From Brachionus plicatilis (taxonomy: Eukaryota; Rotifera; Eurotatoria; Ploima; Brachionidae), in NCBI GenBank assembly GCA_010279815.1, contig QEOQ01000658.1, positions 848,806-912,805 on the forward strand: a stretch of DNA of 64,000 nt, read 5' to 3'. The translations under genes were made by a program, and so were the position numbers. Of this stretch, positions 14,401-26,400 are shown piece by piece. Every line of letters starts with the position of its first letter. Within the stretch, counting starts at the first letter, position 1. Below the pieces are notes generated by a model, which ran no database searches, was not told where the DNA came from, and worked only from the letters and a program-made list of their open reading frames with translations.

Positions 14401-17400
14401 GCATACCTGTCAAACAAATCCTTTAGATCCTTTCTCATGTAGACATAAAATGATTTAAACAGGTCCACAAACTGGTCGAATTCTATGAACGTGTCCAGCA
14501 GAATTGAGCTCAGTTTTGCCTCTCCAGTTTCTGTTAAAAATTTAAAATTAAAATTGTTGCTGAAAATGTTTGCCACCGAGCTTCCATTTGGAGGCGACGA
14601 TGAGCTGAACGAATTTTGTGCATTTAAATGATATGGATTGAAGCTGTGCGCGGAGCGCATAGTAGAAACGCCTGATGACGAGCACACACTCTGGTGTTTT
14701 GCCAAAGGACTAATCAAGCTTGGTTCTGTTGGCTTGGACAGCAAAGTTAATATTATTGGCGGTCTGAATGAATTGACCGGTCTGTTTTTGGTCAGGTTGT
14801 CGGAATCAAACGAGTTATGAAGATCCAGTGATGCTGAAGATGACCGAGTGAACAGGTCGTACATCAGAGATTTGTTCTTGAAATTTTTCAGCTTGGAAAA
14901 TTTTGATTTCAGTGCTACACTTTTGTTTTGGATAAATTTTTCCACATCCACATCTTTTTTTGTGATCAGTTCGGACTTGGTCATTTTTCGTTGATTTGAG
15001 CTTTTAAAATTTTTCAGCCTAAAAGAAGTGATCGACGCGCTCGACTTTCTTTTGTTAATTGAGGACTGAGAAGAAGTGGTTCCGATGCTGTTTTTGTGCC
15101 TTAATTCCAGCTCTAGGTTCTCGTGATTGATGTTCTGGTTTGAATAGGAAGATGATGCAAACAGGTTGTTAATTGCTTGATTCAGATGGTTTTCCAAAGT
15201 CATGATGTTGAATTGGCGACCTCCAAAAGCGAGCAAAGCCTCCATTGGAGTCGGATTTCTGAACTTTTTGTTCTTTTGGCCATAAAAAAGATTTAGGTAC
15301 AGGCTTTTTAGCCATTTGACGCGGTTGTCTGGTGTCAGAGTGGAATTTTTTTTCAGGTTGTCAATCAAAAAACTGAGCCCAAGATAGAAAATTTGAATGC
15401 TTTGCTTGGCACCGATAAAATAGAGGCTTCGGTTTTCTGAAAAAGAATTGCCGTAAACCAAACAGATGATGTTGTTTTCATCAAAATCAGTAATGGAATA
15501 TCTTGTGGTTGCTATCAGGTGAATTTGGGAATACATTTGCTTGTCAATGCACCCTTGGCGAATGTGTTTGATGCAGGTTAAATCTATGAAGCCCTCGTAT
15601 GGATCGCTCACATTCACCAGTTCTCCGTGAACATAATGTTTTCTAATGGACGCCACAGAGTAAACTATGTTGCTGTCGATTTCGTCATAAAGCAAATCGC
15701 TGTCATCAAATGACTTTTTGTATTCCGACTCTTGATTGAGTAGTGTCATTTTTCGTCTTTAGTGAACAAAAATTAAAACACAATTTTTTGTTTAGATTTT
15801 TTTATTTGTTAGTTTGGAAATTTTTTTATTTTTTTATTTTCAAGATAATTTTTTACATTTCGAAAATACAATAAAACTAGGCATCTTGAAGTTGATGATC
15901 CATTCAAAATATCATTCAATTTAGAGAAATTATCTTTAGATATTAAAATTAATCTTTAAATTTATTTAAATAATTTAATGGAATATGCTTTACATGTTAT
16001 GTAGATTTAAAAAATAAACTAATTTAAAAAAAGTTTTTTCTCTACCAATTGATAAAATTGATTTTTAAAATTTAAATATATAAGCTGATTTTTTGTAGAG
16101 TTTATTTTTAAATTTTTTATTTCGATGGCATTTGTATCTAGCATTCAAAATTAAAAATAAAATCTAAAAATTAATTTCAAAAATTCCAAATAAGCAATTA
16201 AATGAAAAGATCGATCCTTCCGACTAAATAAAAAATTTATTCTATTTTTTAAAACTACATAACTTGTAAAGCATGTTACATTAAAATTATTTAAATTAAT
16301 TTAAAAATTAATTTTAATATCTAATAATAAATTCTTTGAATTGAAATGAAAGCTTGAATTGAGCATCAGCTTCAAGATGCCTAAAACTTATCAAATTTTA
16401 AATTTAATTTTAATTTTGATTTTTTTTAAATCTTCATGCTTTGAAGAAGAAAAAAATATTTAAAAAAAAATCTAAAATAAATACAAATCGAACATTTGAA
16501 TTCTCAAAAAAATTAAATCAATATGAGAATCTAAACAACTTCAACCACTGCACAATAATTATTAAAATAGGAAAATTAATTTTTTTAAATATTTATCATA
16601 TCAAAAGTTGTTGGCTCAAGTCTATATCTTAATTAGGTCCTAGACTTGACCGAACATGCTGAGTAAGCTTTCTGCGAGTTCTGGAGTTACTAAATCTGAT
16701 TACATATGCTAAAAAAAAATCACAACTAAAAATACATGAAGAATCATATTTATTGAGTGAGGATTTAAAAAAAGTGAAGCGAAATTAAATCTGTCAAAAA
16801 TATCTTTTAAATAGTTAATTAGAATAAAAATTATTTTTTTCGTTATTAAATGCCTTCTTTGATTTTTTATTGTTTTTAATTTTTGTGATACTTACTCTTT
16901 TTGATAAAAAATTTAGATTTAGAAGATAACAATAAAAATAAAAAAACAAAATTTTCAAGAAAAATTCAAAAGTCAGTACATTTTTTTTAAAACTCAAAAT
17001 TCATTTTAAGTGAAAAAAATATGATGCATTCTTTAGTGTTTTATAAAAATTTTAAATACAATTTTGAAAATGCTTTGAAAATGTGCGATGGTTGAGATAT
17101 ATTTTATTTTAGAAATATTAGGAGAAATATTTAAAAAATTTTTTGATATTTAAAAAAAAAATTTAATGAATCTTTTTTTTTATTTCTATCACAATTTTAC
17201 TAAATATCTTAAAATTCAATTGCCAAAATATGATTCATGAAATTTTAAAATATTAAACAAAAGATCGATTATGTTTTTAACAATTAGAGCTTAATTTTTT
17301 TTAATTTGAATAAATTGATGATTAATTGGTCTTTTAAAATTTCTAAAAAAATAAAAAATTTCTTGAAAAATCATCTTTGTTTGTAACACTATATTAAATT

Positions 17401-20400
17401 TTAAGAGATAATAGAGCGACATTGCAAAAATTTCATCTAATATTTCTAAAATAAAATATATCTCAACCATCGCACATTTTCAATGCATTTTCAAAATTAT
17501 ATTTTAAATATATTAAAAAACACAATAGAACATGCCATATTTAATTCAAAATATTGGCTTAATATTTTTGCATTACTTTTTTGACTAAATTTTGATTTAA
17601 AAAATTAATTTATGTGATTTTCACATTTCAATAAAGTTATTTTACGCGTAAGTCACATTTTAACCTCCTTTAAAAGCTCTATTTAAAATAAAGAAGACAA
17701 AAAATATTTTAAATAGTTCAAAAATATTAAAAATTTTCTAAATTCGTAAAATTGAAAAAAATTCCTATAATTGAACTAAGAGTAGAATTTTTTAAAATAG
17801 TATTTTTTTTTCAACTGAACATATATGTTACCGTAAATTTGTAAATTTACTGGCTTATTGGTAAATATATAAAATTAATAATTAAAAAATATGTTTTATT
17901 AATTTACTAAAAAAAATTAGTAATAAACTAAAAAAGTCTTGTAACTTACTGAATAAATCAGTAGGAATGTAAATAACAATTTTCATTCATTTTTTTATTT
18001 ATTTTTACAATTCCCATTAGCACCATGATATCTTGAATTACACAAAATACCATTTTTTTACATGAACATCTTTTTGTCAAATTCATTTAGTGATTTTTCA
18101 TTATCAATATCTACAACTATACAAATTAGGTTTGGGGTCTCACTTAAACCCCGATCAACGTCAGGGATAGGAAGAGCTACATATAGAAACCACAGGTGCG
18201 AATCTTTTACTTCAATGAAATGAACTTTGAAATTTATCTTCTAGTACTTTAGCTTCGAGGAGAGAATAAAATTTTTCTTTTTGTGCCCTTTCTTTCTTTA
18301 TTAACCTCGAAGATAGGAGTCTCATTCATTTTATTTATTTACTGAAACAATTTTAGAATTTTACTAAATTTTTTTTTGTAAAGTTCACGAAATTCAAAAC
18401 TTTAGTGCTATCTGAATTTCACATTTTTGACTAAAAATTCGTAATCTACGCCCTAGAAAACCCCAAAAAAAAATTTTTTTTGAGGGAGGCAAAAAAAAAA
18501 TTTTCTACACCCAGGGTTCCAAAAATAGCAAACCATTTAAAAAGTTGTTGTTCTTTAAGACTCAAAATCTCAAAGATAAAACTTAAAAATATTAAAAAAG
18601 TANNNNNNNNNNNNNNNNNNNNNNNNNNNNNNNNNNNNNNNNNNNNNNNNNNNNNNNNNNNNNNNNNNNNNNNNNNNNNNNNNNNNNNNNNNNNNNNNNN
18701 NNNNNNNNNNNNNNNNNNNNNNNNNNNNNNNNNNNNNNNNNNNNNNNNNNNNNNNNNNNNNNNNNNNNNNNNNNNNNNNNNNNNNNNNNNNNNNNNNNNN
18801 NNNNNNNNNNNNNNNNNNNNNNNNNNNNNNNNNNNNNNNNNNNNNNNNNNNNNNNNNNNNNNNNNNNNNNNNNNNNNNNNNNNNNNNNNNNNNNNNNNNN
18901 NNNNNNNNNNNNNNNNNNNNNNNNNNNNNNNNNNNNNNNNNNNNNNNNNNNNNNNNNNNNNNNNNNNNNNNNNNNNNNNNNNNNNNNNNNNNNNNNNNNN
19001 NNNNNNNNNNNNNNNNNNNNNNNNNNNNNNNNNNNNNNNNNNNNNNNNNNNNNNNNNNNNNNNNNNNNNNNNNNNNNNNNNNNNNNNNNNNNNNNNNNNN
19101 NNNNNNNNNNNNNNNNNNNNNNNNNNNNNNNNNNNNNNNNNNNNNNNNNNNNNNNNNNNNNNNNNNNNNNNNNNNNNNNNNNNNNNNATTATCCGATCTA
19201 ATTTTGACTACATTTTCATCCCGTTGCTGACAGACACACAACGAATCAGAGCCGAGATCCAAAAACTTCAAAATCGAGTTTTAGGAACAATACACTACTT
19301 TCCAATAAAAACTAGTGTAAATAGAATCCACAAGAAACTAAAAATAGACCTACTCGAAACTCGACTCAACAAATTGTTTGACAAATTTATTTTAGCAAAG
19401 AATAGTCACGAACTCATCCAACAAGAGATACAACTCTACGAAAAAAACTCAAATCCTAGATTCAATACACTTTTCGACATAATTATTCATAAACTATAAT
19501 TAAATCTAAAAAAGTGCTAAAATTTTTGTTTTCATGTTAAATTTATTCTTTTCTATTTTCTAAATTTTGTAATTTTTAATTCGAGTACATGATAGCAATT
19601 TTGGCTTTTTTAAAAAACTAAATTTATCGATTTTTTTTTTTTTTTTAGGTGTTATTTCAAGCAAGTGGTTGAAAGGGAGGACTAAGTTCCATCACAAACT
19701 ATATTTTAAATAAATAAATAAAATGTTTGAATGGAATTTACCTGTTGGCTTTTTTTAAAGTATGCTTTGAAATTGTCTGCTGAAATGAAGGTGTGAGCAA
19801 CTTTTTGCGCAAATAATTCTCAGATTTAGATTGAAAACCATTAGGTTGATCCAAAAATTGTGATTTTCTCCGCACATTATTATTATTTGTGGCACTGCCA
19901 TTGTTAAGGTTACTATTCATTTGCTTATCATTCGATTCAACAATAGGATTTGCGCCGATCACATCCCAAGCCGGTCTTGACCATATCAGTGTTGAATTGT
20001 CCGACTCTAAGCGTATGTTTAGCAAGTAATTAGACTGGCTCATGTCCCACTCATTGAAAATGCAACAAAACGTGAAACCATTATGGAGCATTTGTAAAAT
20101 ATGAAAGTCCAATTTAAAGTTGTCATCTAATGTGATAAAGCTAACTGAATGCTTGTAGTTTGTGTCATTTTGTTGAGCGCCTAAATTTTGTAGATCTCGA
20201 ATAGGCTTATAGGAAATTATGGGTCTACGCGACGCATACAGAACAAACGATTGATAGTCACTAACATTCGCTTCCATTTCTTGCTTATTTTCGTCCAAAA
20301 ATGTATTGCACAGCAAAATTTCTGATTTGTTGCGTTTTACTGCTGTTTTTTTATCTACTAATAAATTGTCCAAAGATTTACTTTTATTTTTTAGTCTGGC

Positions 20401-23400
20401 AGTGTATTTTCTGTCATTTAGCTGCATATTGGCCACAGCTGATTCTACTAGATGCTTACTTTCGACCAAAGAGTCAGGCATTGTATTTGGATGCATATGG
20501 AACATGTTTATGTCCTGGAGGAGCTCATGGGCAAGTTTTAATTTTCGAGTATTCAAAAGTCCGGCAACACTTATCCGAGTAAAATAATTCTCATGTCCAT
20601 TGAGTTCGGATACCATTTGAATTGGCTTTTGGACTTTTTCATTGCATGTAATGGACAACGATGGAACACTTTCGAGAATAAATCTTAAATCATGTAAAAA
20701 AGCACCGAAAAATGGCACAACTTTGCATGTCTGAAAATCCAAGGCCTTGCTGACGGCTTCTGAATAAATTTGAGTTTTTGAACAATAGGCTCTTTTGGAT
20801 GAGGCATTCGCAGCTATGGCTGCTAGGTGCCTCAACCACAAGGAGCGGCCTTCTGCTGTTTTGGAAGATACACTGCTGTTGGCGCCATGGTGGTTTGTGC
20901 TTATTGATGACTTGGCTGTTGACAACAGATTGTTACAGCTTGAGATCAGATTATTTTGCGCATTTGAAGAGTTTAAGTTCATATTTGCCAATGCGTTGTT
21001 CGAACCAGACATTAAGTTTCCGATTCCAATTACAATTGAGCTGGATTGCTTGTTGCCAAGTTGATTTGTGCCAGCATTGATGGAATGAGCAGAGTAGGGT
21101 TTGTTTGATGAGGGAGCTTGATTCGGGCTCATTGGAAGTGAGTGCATAAAGTTAGATGTCTTTATAAATGTTGAAGAATCAAATGCAGCATTCAAAAATT
21201 CCATTCCAGGAAAGTCTTCATTTTGATTGACCAAAGCTGTTCTTTAAAAAAAGAAGAAAATTTTTTTATTTTTAATTTTATTTAAATTGAAAAAATATTT
21301 TTTTTTACTTTATTCCTAGCCATAGTTCGCGGGCTGAATTGAAATTTCCAATATTCCAACATGTTATTGCACATCGAATTATGGACAATATTATTGCTAT
21401 TCTTTTGTCGATTGTTGTTTGAGACTGAATCAGCCTTTTTATCCATGAGCTAACCTTTTTTTTTAAATGAGAAAAAATAATTAAAATTTCAGCTCTTGTG
21501 GCACTCATATTTTTATAAAAAAAACAAGAAAATAAAAGATTAAATTTTAAATTACATTATAAAATAATGAAATAAAATCAACGGACGTTACCTACCTGTA
21601 TATTTAAATTACTTAGTTTTTATTTATTTTTTATTTATTAAAAATAAAGTTAGGGAAATACCCAGGCAGGTTGGAACAGTCCTTCCTTTCAGCCTAATGA
21701 TCAAAATACGATAATCTAAAATAAGTTAATAATATTGAAGGATATAATTTGAAGAAGAGTAAATAATTAAGATAAAAAAAATAAAATAAAATAGATTTAA
21801 TGTTTACGCTTGTAAAAGCTTTAATATAAGTTTCTCGCTCTTTGTTTTGGAGCAGAATGTAAGCTGCTGGAAACATTCTATTTTGATAAAGACAATGAAT
21901 TCACAATATCTGATGGAAATGAGTCGGACAAGTCATGAAGATACCATCAAAATGGCATCTTGTAGCGCTTCCTAAAATTTTCATACCTATTGGTGAAATG
22001 AATATCAAAATACCTATTTTAATTAAACTTCAATAAAAAGTTTTATTATTGATGTTCATTAACTTTTATAAATTAGGATTCAATTTAATTTAATTAATAT
22101 TCAATTATCAGTTAATTTAAAAAAAAACGTTTTATCTTCCAATAAGAAAAAATTAAAAACAAAAATCAGTTGTTAATAGTTTATTTAATATTTCAAGTGT
22201 CCATATAAAAAGTTGTTTTGAATTATTCAAATTAATTAAATTAATAAAATGTCATTAGAAGTTGAAAAAGAAATCGGAAATGTTACAGAAAAACAGTTGT
22301 TCATTGAAATAGCTCATTTGAGACTTTACAAAGGAGGGTTTTAAGTTCAGAACTTCTTGAGCTTTCAACAAAAACATCAATATAATCCTGTATGAGTGAA
22401 GTAATGAGTGTGTTTTTACATATTAAACTTTTTTTTATGTACTTTTCGAGCAGAATTCTGAGTCTAGACTCAATTCTATCAACCTTTTGGTCCTCGAAAA
22501 GGCCAGAAAGTTGAATAGAAGGTGTGTCATAAGGTAAGTGATAGATTGATTTAAAGCATGTATTTTGAATTACTTGCAGTTTTTGAATGTTTGTCTGGGA
22601 GACACGGGATAGGATGAAAAAACTATAGTCTATAATGGAACCTATAAGTGCATTATAGACTCCAATTAAGGTTTTTTTATTTAACTTCCACGATCTGTGA
22701 CAAAATTTTAATTAAATTTACGCGATCATGACATCTAGAACGAATGAATTCAACCTGGGAGTTGAAACAAAGACTTTGGTCAATTTTATTCCAAGGAAGA
22801 CCGGGGAGTCAGTGTAGGGTATTTTTTTTCCAAATTGTTTTAGACTTAGCTTATTGTTTTTTGACGGATTACCAGAGTAAAAAATGTAGCTACATTTTTC
22901 TGGAGACATCTTTAGCCTCCATTTTTGTAGCCACAGCTGAAATTTTTTAATGTCATTATAATGACATGTTCTTTTATATAGAACACTGGTTAAAATTTTT
23001 GATTTAGGACATGTGTTTAATCTCGAAAATCCAGCTTTTTTGAGTACTCAAATGCGTCTCTTATGACATGTCATAAAAGAGAACATTTTCTTAACCATAT
23101 ACGTTGTCTATATATTGTTAAAACAAATTTGAATTAAAACTTTACTTACGTTAATTATGTGTCTTAGCTTAACCAGAAGTATGCTCAGTTTTTAAGAAGT
23201 AAGTAGACGCTCTAAGGTAAAAAAAAAGCAAATAGACGCATCTACCTTCGATTTTTGAAAAAACAAGTAGACGCGTCTACCTTGTAAAAATAATGAATTT
23301 TTAACCAGTGTTCGATCTAAAAAGACATGTCTTAATTTTATTTATGACATGCCTTAAAAATCGGACAATTACGTTATTTATAATGTTAGCAATTTTGCCA

Positions 23401-26400
23401 TATTTTTTAAATATAAAAAAGGTTACCAGGTCATCGGCAAATAACTAGGAATATGATTGGTTTTTTTGGTCCTGCTTGGGGATATCATCAATAAAATTAG
23501 TAAAGAGTAAAGGACTAATGACTGCACTCTGGACAAAAAACAAAAATAAGGATTGGTTTGACATTTTTGTTTCTGACAATTTTGATTTTTTTACATTCTG
23601 ACTTTTTTTTCTGACAATTTCATCTATTGACAAAAAAAAAAAAAAAATCCTTTAAAAAACTTTTTATCCTTTAAAAACTTAAAACCATAAAGTTTCTTAA
23701 AAAAAAAGAATGTACTATTTGTACTTTTTGATAAAAAAACCCAAATACTATAAAGTTTCCTTGTTCTTTTTTGATTTTTTCTAGTCAAAAAGAATGTTCT
23801 TTTTGTACTTTTAAAAAATTTTATTTTAGCTTTAGTCTAGAAAAGATGTACTTTTTATCCTTTTTGATTTTTTCTAGTCAAAAAGAATGTCCTTCTGTGC
23901 TCAAAAATTATAAAATGAAATATTTTGACCGTTCTAAAAAAGGATTTCTATTCTAAACCAAGGCTAAATATAAATTCTTAAAAGTACAAAAAGAACATTC
24001 TATTTGACTAGAAAAAATCAAAAAGGTTAAAAAGTACGTCCTTACTAGACCTACTTGGGTAGAAACTAACTTTGACTTAAAATAAAAAGTACAAAAAGTT
24101 TTAAAAAGAATGTTACTACATCTATTGTCAATAGCTCGACAATTTTACTCTGATATTTTTGATTCTGACAATTTTAACCATCTCCCCCGCCACTAGTAGT
24201 ATAGAATAAAACAAAAAAAAACTCAATTACCTCTTTGTATCGCACGATTAAATCTTGGACCTTAGAGGCGTGCAATGGCTGCTTGCAATCCTTGTCAATG
24301 TTGGTGGTGTCGCCGCTTTTAAAATTGTTCATGTCCAAAGTGGCATGCCTGAGGTATTCGGCGGGCGCAATCGTCCTAAAAAGCTCGTACTCAATTTGAG
24401 TGAGCCGAACGGCCACCTCTTCCGGAAACCACAACAGCAGCATTTGCAGTTCCTGGAACTCTTTCTCGTACTTGAAACAAGGCCGGGCCGAGCCGTAAAA
24501 ATTGCTCGTGGTGCCGTAGCCGTACGAGTAGCTGCTCTTGCTGAATATGGACGCAATGGGGTTGTTGCGACGGAGCGGCCTGTCGCCGAACAAGCTAAAC
24601 GAGCCGTTTATCGGAAAGCCGACCAAAAAGTCCGAATTTTGGTCGTGGTCGAGATTGGCGAGCGAGTGATTGCGCTGAGCGATTATGGAAACGGAGGGCG
24701 ACGCGGCCGCCTCCGTCCGATTCGACACATTTTTCGATTGGTTCGACGAGTTGTTCGACACGGCCGAATTGGCCGCGTGCATACGCGCGCTCGAGTGCGT
24801 GTGACGCTTTTTCGAGTAAAAGGCGGTTGCCGAGCTCGAGTTGTATCTGTGGCTGGCATTCCTGGCGCTGTTCTTGCACTCGTACAGCCTGTGTCTGCTG
24901 TTGTGCTCGCTGATCGTCAAGTCGAGCATCAACGGGTTGTTGTCTATGCCCATGTCAAGCGACTGGTCGAGCAGAATGCACGTTATGGACTTGAGCGAGT
25001 GAAAGTGGTCGATTTGCATGTGCCACTTGACGCTTCGAAACTCGATCACAAACAGCTTGTTCATGTCGAGAGAGTTGGGCCCGATGCGCAGCAGCTTGTG
25101 CACTATGTTTTGTTTGAGCTTTGTGTGAAAGTTGAAGGCCGGGTCGTCTATGCTGACGAGAGCAGTGGACGCCGGATTGGACAAAAATACGGGCGTCAAA
25201 TTGTAATAGCCGTCGCCGGAGAACCAGCTTTTCAAGTCGGCCATGCGCTCTGTCTTAACCAGCTGCTTTGTCTTGTAGTCGATTAGAGATATTTTGTTGG
25301 GCTTGATGGCCAAGAGGCGTTTGGCTATTTTGAAAGTCATCAGACTAGTTGGCGGCCTCTCCTCCGAGCTAAATATTATTTCTTTCACTTGGAATAGAAC
25401 GCAGCCAAAGCAGGTCAAGTTGCGACACAACTTCACATAGTATTCCTTGAGTCTCATTTCATCGCTAAAATAGCTGGCATTGGCGAGCTTGGCTTTTTTG
25501 GCTTTGATCAATTTGATGATGTCGGACGAGCGGTGGTAGCATGGCGCCACCAGCTGGTTCAAGGTCATGAATTTTGTCTGATTGCTGGCGGACGCACACG
25601 ACTTGAAGCAGAGCAGTAGATTTTGCAAGCCGTTCTTTTTCAATATGGGAACGTCTGTGGTCGCGATCCGCTCCGCTAACGGAACGGACACGCTGGTCAA
25701 CAGCGATGACTTTTTGGCGTCCACTGCTTCTTTGGGTGCCAAGTCGGCCTCTTCTTCTTCTTCGATTATGTTTTTGTTGTCGTCGTTGTTGTTGTTGTTA
25801 GTGTTGTTTGGATAGTTCGAGTATGAAACTCGGCTGATGTCTTCGTTTTGAACATTTTCTTGTGGCAAATTTTGGTTTTGATGTTCGCTTGGACTTTTTA
25901 CATTGTCCGACATTTTGATCAGGTTGATTTCAAAAATTCTTAAATTTAACGCGGCCAGAGTTGCCGATTCGTCTTTGCTACATGGAAGTTTTCCGCTAAT
26001 GATCATGCTTTGCATCTAGAGAAAAAAAAGAGCATTACATGTCTTAGTCCTGAGTTTTTATTTGGCATGTATTTTGGTAATAAGGAATCTATCGCCAGTT
26101 TATTTTATTTCCATTTTTTTTATCGCCAGGAATCTATCGCCAAAAAATTCTATCACCAATAAAAATAAATTACGAATTTATCGCCAGTTTTTTTAAGGAT
26201 CTCACTCATCCCCACAAATGAAAGTCTTCTCCCCACAATAAAAAAACTGCTCCCCACATCGCAAAACTTTTCAACACAAAAAAAAATAATTTTCAAAGCT
26301 TTAAATAATCTTTTTCTCTTTAAAATTTAAATTTTTCAAATTTCGATCGATCAAAATCGATCAAACGTGATTTTACCTTATATGAGCATTACCCGATTCC

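Noticed and set aside
13866..15749. ATG at 15749 as the start of a separate PLC gene
   Set aside because: An AG acceptor and in-frame codons lie just upstream, the phase matches exon 9, and the region is mid-domain (PH-like) for PLC epsilon.
18480..19499. Long frame spanning the N run
   Set aside because: Most of it is translated N; only the retrotransposon part after the gap is real.
24255..25286. 343-codon open frame on the plus strand
   Set aside because: It lies exactly antisense to the GC-rich FERM-RasGEF exon, has Arg/Val-rich composition and no domain; a by-product of high GC.
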